A stretch of DNA of 64,000 nucleotides from Planctomycetota bacterium. Lineage in GTDB: Bacteria > Planctomycetota > MHYJ01 > WSZJ01 > JACPWG01. A model generated the notes under the pieces. It was not told the origin of the DNA. It saw only the letters and a list, made by a program, of their open reading frames with translations, and did no database searches. The position numbers and the translations under genes are program-made. This document shows, in pieces, positions 58,381-64,000 of this stretch. Numbering within the stretch: position 1 is the first letter of the stretch; each line of letters starts with the position of its first letter. The stretch is from positions 1 to 64,000 of the forward strand of contig JACPWG010000049.1 of assembly GCA_016197205.1 (NCBI GenBank), in the 5' to 3' direction.

Positions 58381-59493
58381 ATGCGAACGGTGAGCCAGAT
58401 CGGACCGGAGCGGCTGGGGGACTTCGTTGCGGTCGCATGGACGCTGCGGGCCTCCGATCCGCTGTGGGTACCGCCGCTCCGCGAGCCGTTGCTGCGCGAC
58501 TTGGCGGGTGCCGGGGCGTTCGGCCGGTACGGGCGGCAGGCGCTCTTCCTGTGCGAAGACGACGGGCGGCCGGTGGGGCGCGTGGCGGCGATTGTGAACC
58601 CGCGATTGACGGACGCCGCAGGCGCGCCGTTGGGGCAGGTCGGCCACTTCGAGTGCGTCGACGACGAGGGCGTTGCCCGCGCGCTCCTGGAAGCGGCCTT
58701 CGCGTGGCTGCGGGCCGCGGGCGCGCGCGAGGTCGTGGGACCGATGGAGGGCGGCGCGCATCGCACACACCGCTTCATGACCGCGGGCTTCGAGCGGGAT
58801 CCGTTCCTCTTCGAGCTGCGAAATCCCGCGTACTACCCGCGGCTCTTCGAGGCGAACGGTTTCCGGCGGGTGCACACGTGGCGGAGTTTCGACACGACGC
58901 CGGCGGAGCTGCGCGTGGCCCTGGGCGGGGCGGGGCTCGCGGTCGCGGCTGTGGCGGCGCGTGCTCGGAGGCGCTACCACATCCACGCGCTCGACCCGCG
59001 CGACGCGGCCGGCACCCTTGCGCGCGTCCACGCGATTCTCGACCGAGCCTGGAGCGGGCACATCGGGTACGCGTCGTTCGCTTTCGACGAGTTCCTGGAG
59101 GTGTTCGGCGGCGTGCTGGCGCTGCTCGACCAGGAAAAGCTCGGGATGGTCGTGGACCAGGACGGGCGCGACGTGGGTTTCGCGCTGATCTTTCCCGACT
59201 ACGTCGAGGAAGTGCGCGCGCTCGCGGGCAGCGCGGCGGGCTGGGGTCGCTGGACCGGCGAGCCGCGGCGGCGACGCCTGGTCTGGTATTCGATCGCCTT
59301 CGCCCCGGAAGCGCGCGGGAGCGGCGCGCCGTTTCCGCTGATCGACGCCGGGCTCGAGCTGCTCGACAAGACGAAGCCGGAGGAAGTCGTGATCGCGATG
59401 GTCACGCAGGAATACAAGCTGTTCGGGCGGGTGCTTTCGCCTACGCGCGAGTATGCACTGTGGGGCAGAAGGATCGATGAGGGCAAGTCGTAG
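58381..59493 (+). CDS. Large GNAT-fold N-acetyltransferase-like protein
   Basis: The 370-residue protein has acetyltransferase-like features: an N-terminal ALFLCEDDGRPVGRVAAIVN strand pair and ALLEAAFAWLRAAGAREVVG, then NPAYYPRLFEANGFRRVHTW, the typical end of a GNAT fold. The second half (FDEFLEVFGGVLALLDQEKL, VGFALIFPDY, WYSIAFAPEARGSGAPFPLI) also looks GNAT-like, with RGSGAPF in the position of the acetyl-CoA loop. This two-part layout is seen in a family of about 370-390 residues with no assigned substrate. The ATG at 58381 directly follows an AT-rich repeat and GGAGGCTGGG. Confidence 0.82.
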   Translation: MRTVSQIGPERLGDFVAVAWTLRASDPLWVPPLREPLLRDLAGAGAFGRYGRQALFLCEDDGRPVGRVAAIVNPRLTDAAGAPLGQVGHFECVDDEGVARALLEAAFAWLRAAGAREVVGPMEGGAHRTHRFMTAGFERDPFLFELRNPAYYPRLFEANGFRRVHTWRSFDTTPAELRVALGGAGLAVAAVAARARRRYHIHALDPRDAAGTLARVHAILDRAWSGHIGYASFAFDEFLEVFGGVLALLDQEKLGMVVDQDGRDVGFALIFPDYVEEVRALAGSAAGWGRWTGEPRRRRLVWYSIAFAPEARGSGAPFPLIDAGLELLDKTKPEEVVIAMVTQEYKLFGRVLSPTREYALWGRRIDEGKS

Positions 59494-59543
59494 ACGGAAA
59501 GGGAGTCAGGCCCGGAAAAGCGGTGGCGCTTTCCGAGAGGCCC

Positions 59544-59598
59544 CATTTCAAAGTGCAAATTGCAAAATCTCAAATCTCAAATTTCAAATTTGGGACGC
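59544..59598 (+). repeat. AT-rich dispersed repeat, copy 2
   Basis: CATTTCAAAGTGCAAATTGC, CAAATCTCAAATTTCAAATT and GGGACGCG. It contains the stop and last codons (ending KFEI) of the four-helix-bundle gene and is inverted relative to 59977-60024. Confidence 0.75.
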
Positions 59599-59948
59599 GA
59601 CTTGCCCTTCAGCGTGGCGACGGACTTTGAGAAGATGAGCACCAGCTCGTCCCCCTCGGCCAGGAGCGCGGCCACGCGTTGGGCCTGGACCAAGCCCGCC
59701 CTGGAAATGACGCGGATCCAGTACCGCGATTCGCGCAGCTCCTTTAAGACGATTTGGCACTTGTGCGAGAAGTCGGCTGTGCTTTCCGCCGCCCGCGCCT
59801 CCTCGTAGTTCGCCCCGGGCGACGTGCCCGCCAGCAGCAGTTGATCGCCCGCGTGCCTCGCGCTTCTCTTCCTCGGCAGCGCCTCGACCAAGTTGAGGAC
59901 CCGCACCGCGAACTCCAGCAGTCTCTCGCTCAACTCGTCAGCTTTCAT
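59577..59948 (-). CDS. Four-helix-bundle protein (23S rRNA intervening-sequence / Avd-like family)
   Basis: The 123-residue protein has the family pattern: LLEFAVRVLNLVEALPRKRS, the GTSPGANYEEARAAES segment with the invariant SxGANYxEA-like core, then FSHKCQIVLKELRESRYWI and the final long helix ending in KFEI. The family includes IVP proteins of 23S rRNA insertions and the Avd accessory of diversity-generating retroelements. No reverse transcriptase or rRNA is present here. The ATG has GAGGAGAC upstream. The gene is exactly enclosed by inverted AT-rich repeats, and the downstream repeat supplies its last codons. Confidence 0.93.
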   Translation of the reverse strand: MKADELSERLLEFAVRVLNLVEALPRKRSARHAGDQLLLAGTSPGANYEEARAAESTADFSHKCQIVLKELRESRYWIRVISRAGLVQAQRVAALLAEGDELVLIFSKSVATLKGKSRPKFEI

Positions 59949-59976
59949 GGCTGTCTCCTCACATGGGGTTCATCGG

Positions 59977-60024
59977 CGTCCCAAATTTGAAATTTGACTT
60001 TTTGCAATTTGAATTTTGAAATCG
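59977..60024 (-). repeat. AT-rich dispersed repeat, copy 3 (inverted)
   Basis: CGTCCCAAATTTGAAATTTG, then CTTTTTGCAATTTGAATTTT. As reverse complement it matches copy 1 over 25 bases and shares the TTTGGGACGC end of copy 2. Confidence 0.75.
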
Positions 60025-60101
60025 TAGGCTGTCAAGCTTCCACTCTCGCTCTCGATGTTCGCTCTCCGCCTCGGCCTCCGCCTCTCTTGAAGGCCCGCAC
60101 C

Positions 60102-61103
60102 ATGACCCCCTCCGCGCCGCCTCCCTCGCCACCCCTTCTTCCCCCCGCGCCGTCTCCTCTCCGCGCCCTTCGCTTGCTCTCCTACCTCAATGCCATGTTC
60201 CCCCCCGCCGTCCTCGTCCCCGCCGCGATCGGGAATTTCCTCGCCGTCCACTTCGCCCTTCAGGCACTCGCGGCGCCCGCCGTCGCGCTCACTCTCACTT
60301 GGCGCATGGCTCTCGGCGCCCTGTCGAGCGTGCTATTCATGCTTCTCATGCGCGTCTACGACGAGCTGAAGGATGCCGATACCGACCTCGAGCTCGCCCG
60401 CGCCGGCGATCCTCGCTACACGGATCGGCCCGTCGTTACCGGAAAGGTCACGCTCGCCGACTTGCGGGCGCTCCGCTGGGGAGTCACGGCCGTGCTCTTC
60501 GCCGCGAATGCCGCGCTCGCCCATCCGGTCCCGATCGCGGCCTTCGCCGTTTCCTTCCTCATGACGTGGCTCTCGTTCAAGTGGTTCTTCTGCCCGGCCA
60601 TCTCGCGCAATCTCCTGCTCGCCTTCGTCACGCACAATCCGCTGTCGATCGTCCTGGGCGCGTATGTCGTGGCCGTCTACGCGGCGGACTTCGGCGCCGC
60701 CGGGCTTTCCTGGGAACAGGTCGCGCTTCTCCTCGTGGGCATGTGGGCGCCCGTTGCCGCGTGGGAAACGTCGCGCAAGGTGCGCGTCCCCGAGGACGAG
60801 ACCGTTTACCCGACCTATTCGAAGCTCCTGGGCTGGCGCGTGGCCGCCCTGGTCCCCGCGGGCTTTCTGATCCTCTCGGTCGCGACGCTCGTGCCCGTAG
60901 CGTCGGCCGCCGGTCTGGGCCGCGGGTTCGAGGCAGGACTCGCGGCCGCGGCCGGGCTCGGCGTGGCGGCGTGCGTGCTTTTCCGGCTGGCGCCGACGCG
61001 CCGCCGCGCGAATCTCCGCCCCTACGTGGAGCTCTATGCGGTCGTGGCGACCGTGGGACTTGCGGCGGCACTGGCCATCGAACGGGGAGTTTCCCTGCGC
61101 TGA
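60102..61103 (+). CDS. UbiA family prenyltransferase
   Basis: The 333-residue integral membrane protein has about eight hydrophobic helices (AMFPPAVLVPAAIGNFLAVH, LGALSSVLFMLLMRVYDELK, AAFAVSFLMTWLSFKWFF, VALLLVGMWAPVAAWE). The aspartate-rich motif YDELKDADTDLE lies near 87-98 and the second acidic loop KVRVPEDETVYPTYSKLLG is near 227-245. The family transfers prenyl chains to aromatic acceptors in quinone, haem or lipid synthesis; the acceptor is not readable. The Pro-rich first 25 residues are not conserved-looking. The ATG at 60102 is weakly supported by GAAGGC upstream. Confidence 0.88.
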   Translation: MTPSAPPPSPPLLPPAPSPLRALRLLSYLNAMFPPAVLVPAAIGNFLAVHFALQALAAPAVALTLTWRMALGALSSVLFMLLMRVYDELKDADTDLELARAGDPRYTDRPVVTGKVTLADLRALRWGVTAVLFAANAALAHPVPIAAFAVSFLMTWLSFKWFFCPAISRNLLLAFVTHNPLSIVLGAYVVAVYAADFGAAGLSWEQVALLLVGMWAPVAAWETSRKVRVPEDETVYPTYSKLLGWRVAALVPAGFLILSVATLVPVASAAGLGRGFEAGLAAAAGLGVAACVLFRLAPTRRRANLRPYVELYAVVATVGLAAALAIERGVSLR

Positions 61104-61116
61104 GGTTGCTTGCGCC

Positions 61117-61216
61117 CCGTTGACAAGGTCCACGCACGGTTCCTGGGGGCGCGAGCGTCCCTCCTCCGCTCGCACGCTGCGAGCTACGGAGCGCAGGCCG
61201 GCCCGCGCGACCCGCA
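61117..61216 (+). repeat. Modular palindromic repeat, copy 5
   Basis: CGTTGACAAGGTCCACGC, TTCCTGGGGGCGCGAGCGTC, then GCGAGCTACGGAGCGCAGGC and CGGCCCGCGCGACC, aligned with 53671-53770. It follows the UbiA stop by 14 bases. Confidence 0.65.
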
Positions 61217-61296
61217 GCCCCGCGTACGTCTCGCCCTGCCCGCGCCCCGGGAGCCCGGGGGGAGTTCGCGTCCCCATTACCATCAAGGAGTTAACC

Positions 61297-64000
61297 ATGC
61301 GTCCGCTGCTCGCCGCCGCCGCGCTTCTCCTTCTCGCGGCCTCGGCGCTCTGTGCCGAGGACGTCGTGGATCCCGCCCTCGTCGGCCGGTGGACGACGAC
61401 GATCACGAACGAGCACGGCACTTGGAAGTGCACGTGGAGCGTCCCCGCGGATGGGTCGTACACCACGACGTTCGAAGGGCCCGCAGTCCTCCCACCCGAT
61501 CGCGGGACCTTCCGCGCCCACGCCGGCAAGTGGAGCAGCGTGAATGCCCTGGGCATTGCAGCCGAAGGCACCTATTCCTTCCCGGACCAGGCCTCCGTGA
61601 CGCTCACCGGCCCCGGCTGGACCGTCACCTGGAATCGGGCCGCGTCCGGGACACCGGCTCCTTCCCCCGCCCCCTCCCCTGCGCCCACCCCGGCTCCCGC
61701 CGCACCAGCACCCACCCCCGCACCGAGACCCTCTCCGGCGCCTTCGCCCACTCCCGCCCCCGCCTCACCGCCCGCCGCCCCCGTGCCGCCCGCGGCCGCC
61801 CCGAAAGAGGCCCCGACGAGCCGGGACGCGGATGCCATCGTCCCCGCCGCGGGCGCGGGCCGGGTCGTCCCCGATCGGCTCGCCGAGCCCGCGGGCCTCC
61901 CGAAGGGCCGGCTGGAGTTCCTCACCGGCCTCGAAAAACTCGGGCAAGGCGCCTTCGCCGCCGCGGCCGCGGACTTCGAGCGCGCCATCGCGACCGACGA
62001 AGAAAATAGCGACTTCTTCGGCGCCCACGGCGCCGCGCTCGCCCTCGCGGAGAAGCCCCAGGACGCCATGCGCAGCCTCGACCGCGCCCTCCGCCTCAAC
62101 CCGAGAAATCTCATGGCGAGCCGCATGATGCGCTTCGCCTACCTGTTGCTCGGCGACCAGATCACGGCCGCGAAATTCTACGGGCACGGCTCCTCCGACG
62201 ATATCGATCGCTTGATCACCGACGTCGGGGTCGGCTACGGGCGTCTCGCGCATGTCGGCCAGGCCGGCGGCCGGTACGACGCGGAGAGCCGGCAGCGCGG
62301 CGAGGATGCGAGGCGGAGCTTCCCCACGCTCGGGGCGACCTTCGCCGCCGCGTATCAGAGCGGGGACAAGGCCTCCGTGCAGGCCCAGTTCGCCCTCGGC
62401 GTCGCCGCCTTCCGAAAAAAAGACTTCGCACGAGCGCTGCCGCAATTTCGCCGCGTTCTCGACAACGCCCCCTTCGACTGGACCTCGCAGTTCTACTACG
62501 CCTGGTGCTCGATGGAAACCGGCAACGGCGAGCTGGCCCGGTCTCTCTTCACGTACGTGTTGTCGTACCAGCCGGCCCTGCCCGACGCCTACGCGGGACG
62601 CGCGCTGTGCGCCGCCCGTCAAGGGGACGGCGAGCGCGCGAAGCGGGACCTCCGGCTCCTGGCCGAGCTGGACCCGGAGCGCGCGAAGGCGACGGAGCCG
62701 CAAGTGCAGGCGGCGCTCGCCCAGGCGGCCGGCGGGGCTCCCGGCGAGCCGAAGGCCCTCGCGGACCGGCTTCGCGCGGCCGCGGAGAAGGAGGATTTCG
62801 AAGGCCTCGTGCGGATCGCGGTCGACTTGCGTCGCACGCTTTCCGGTCGGCGCCTGCGCTACGACGAGCAGTACCAGGAAGGGCTACGAACGGCGGCCTA
62901 CGCGTGGCGTCGCGAGCCGAAGAATCCCGACCGCCTCGTGGACGTCGCGGACCACATGCACGCGAACCGGGACGTGCCGGGGCTGCAGGTCAGCGGCCCC
63001 AACGGCCCCGTTCACCGTTTTCGTTTCCTGCCCCCGGCCCTCAAGGACCAGGAGGCGACACTGGGAAAAGCCCTTTGCGACCAGGCGCTCGCGGTCGAGC
63101 CGCGGTGCGCGCGTGCGATGGTCCGGAAGGCGGCGATCCTCTTGGACTACACCACCCTGCCCGACTGGAAGCGGATCTCGCATCCGTATGGCAACACGCC
63201 GGACAGCGAGGCCTTTCCGATGGGGATGTTCGGCTTCGACCGGCTGCGCGAGGTCGAGCAGCTCTGCGCGCGAGCCGTGGAGCTCCGGCCGCAGCTTGCC
63301 GAGGCGTACGATCTCCTGTCGGACGCGTGCCGCGACTTCGCCGCGCTCCAGCGCCATCAGGCCTACTGCCTGCGCAACCCGGTGAAGTGGACCAAGTACG
63401 TCGACCAGAACGAGAATTTCCTGCGGTGGGAATGGGGCCGGCGCGAGCCGACGGCCGCCGAGGTCGCCCAGGCCGAGCAGCTCGAGCGGCAGGCGGCGGC
63501 CAACGAAGCGCGGCGCCAGGCCTGCTTCGACAAGATGGTCGAGCACTCGCGCGGGACTCCCCGGGAGTCCTACTACGCGGCGCTGGCGACCCATTTACGG
63601 GGCGACGACGCGACCGCGCGGACGATCATGGAGCAGGGCGTGCAGGCGCGACCGAACGATCCCTTCCTGCGGCGCAACTTGGCGAGCACCTATTCGAACC
63701 TCGGCTTGGAGTCCGAGTACATCGAGGAGTACGACCGCTACGTCTCGCTGCTGGAGACCACCGGCGAGGTGTGGCTGAAAGTGGCCTGGGAAAAGATCCA
63801 GCGAAACGCGTGGAAGGCCGCGGCGACCGCGCTGGATCGTGCCGCCGAGGAGGACCCCGCGGACCCGCGCGTCGCGGCCTATCGGGGCGCGCTCGCCGAG
63901 GGGCAGGAGCAATGGAAAGAGGCGTGGCCGTGGTATCGCGTCGCGCTGGCACAGGAGGAGGCCCGTGCGCGGCTGGGTGGGACGAGCTACCTCGAGGCCG
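61297..64000 (+). CDS. Secreted TPR-repeat protein (3' end beyond the window)
   Basis: The frame opens at ATG 61297 and stays open to the window edge, at least 901 residues. A signal peptide (1-20) ends at LCAEDV. A small lipocalin-like beta domain follows (VGRWTTTITN, KWSSVNALGIAAEGTY, about 25-108). An Ala/Pro-rich linker (about 115-170) leads into many TPR-like repeats, such as GQGAFAAAAADFERAI, DAMRSLDRALRLNP, QFALGVAAFRKKDFARALPQ and LRRNLASTYSNLGLESEYIE. It is likely an extracytoplasmic scaffold. The N-terminal beta domain recalls that of the caspase-like protein at 41743. AAGGAG lies 9 bases before the ATG. Confidence 0.85.
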   Translation, partial: MRPLLAAAALLLLAASALCAEDVVDPALVGRWTTTITNEHGTWKCTWSVPADGSYTTTFEGPAVLPPDRGTFRAHAGKWSSVNALGIAAEGTYSFPDQASVTLTGPGWTVTWNRAASGTPAPSPAPSPAPTPAPAAPAPTPAPRPSPAPSPTPAPASPPAAPVPPAAAPKEAPTSRDADAIVPAAGAGRVVPDRLAEPAGLPKGRLEFLTGLEKLGQGAFAAAAADFERAIATDEENSDFFGAHGAALALAEKPQDAMRSLDRALRLNPRNLMASRMMRFAYLLLGDQITAAKFYGHGSSDDIDRLITDVGVGYGRLAHVGQAGGRYDAESRQRGEDARRSFPTLGATFAAAYQSGDKASVQAQFALGVAAFRKKDFARALPQFRRVLDNAPFDWTSQFYYAWCSMETGNGELARSLFTYVLSYQPALPDAYAGRALCAARQGDGERAKRDLRLLAELDPERAKATEPQVQAALAQAAGGAPGEPKALADRLRAAAEKEDFEGLVRIAVDLRRTLSGRRLRYDEQYQEGLRTAAYAWRREPKNPDRLVDVADHMHANRDVPGLQVSGPNGPVHRFRFLPPALKDQEATLGKALCDQALAVEPRCARAMVRKAAILLDYTTLPDWKRISHPYGNTPDSEAFPMGMFGFDRLREVEQLCARAVELRPQLAEAYDLLSDACRDFAALQRHQAYCLRNPVKWTKYVDQNENFLRWEWGRREPTAAEVAQAEQLERQAAANEARRQACFDKMVEHSRGTPRESYYAALATHLRGDDATARTIMEQGVQARPNDPFLRRNLASTYSNLGLESEYIEEYDRYVSLLETTGEVWLKVAWEKIQRNAWKAAATALDRAAEEDPADPRVAAYRGALAEGQEQWKEAWPWYRVALAQEEARARLGGTSYLEA

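Noticed and set aside
59577..59948. Four-helix-bundle gene considered as Avd of a diversity-generating retroelement
   Set aside because: No reverse transcriptase, template repeat or variable repeat is seen in the window.
58317..60024. AT-rich repeats considered as attachment sites of an integrative element
   Set aside because: No integrase or tRNA is nearby and three copies occur in both orientations.

Overview
This 64 kb window is GC-rich chromosomal DNA (by eye about 70% or more) from an uncultured-type bacterium. The gene content most resembles Planctomycetota: an ECF sigma factor next to a zinc-finger anti-sigma protein and a prenyltransferase-repeat protein, PDZ-trypsin proteases, an Hanks-type kinase, a Uma2 endonuclease, a 23S-IVP-like four-helix-bundle protein, many secreted or TPR proteins and wide intergenic spaces. 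That assignment is inference; no rRNA or tRNA gene was found to test it.

Layout. 1-2131: an IS4/IS50-like insertion sequence with both terminal inverted repeats, encoding a transposase fused to a DUF4338 (DruA-like) domain. 2281-8930: SWIM/SNF2 helicase, TPR protein, sarcosine/N-methyltryptophan-type oxidase. 9364-13670: an ubiquitin-like conjugation locus (membrane-anchored JAMM peptidase, 65-aa protein, E2-like, E1-like, 474-aa beta-rich protein) interrupted between E2 and E1 by a MITE-like hairpin element. 13701-20300: Uma2 nuclease, then an ECF sigma / anti-sigma-ARPP-1 / prenyltransferase-HEAT operon and a precorrin-2 dehydrogenase-like gene. 20698-24035: a chimeric AlbA-HATPase/NACHT-HEAT gene that lacks the NACHT P-loop and is frameshifted near its end. 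24537-27695: a four-PDZ trypsin and a degenerate protease paralogue. 28307-32305: a small protein, an HD phosphohydrolase, a convergent Ser/Thr kinase and two decayed genes. 32473-35085: a double U32 protein. 35911-43362: an eight-gene minus-strand operon running caspase/CHAT-like peptidase, MocA, XdhC, membrane protein, pentameric ligand-gated channel, membrane protein, 70-aa protein and an anchored protein, mostly joined by ATGA/GTGA overlaps. 43549-48767: secreted and hypothetical proteins, an HNH nuclease and a 36-aa membrane microprotein. 49496-58121: a giant ABC-2 permease fusion, a second ARPP-1 protein and a PEP-synthase-like phosphotransferase. 58381-64000: acetyltransferase, four-helix-bundle protein flanked by AT-rich repeats, UbiA prenyltransferase and the start of a large TPR protein that runs off the window.

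Intergenic DNA is rich in small repeats: two members of a GGGCCCGTAAAG-ended MITE family, a five-copy modular palindromic repeat, a perfect 23-bp inverted repeat, a 58-bp tandem repeat and AT-rich repeats. Several recognisable sigma-70-type promoters share a TTGnnn-N17-TAGnAT form. The strongest candidates for undescribed biology are the ubiquitin-like locus and the caspase/MocA/XdhC/ligand-gated-channel operon.
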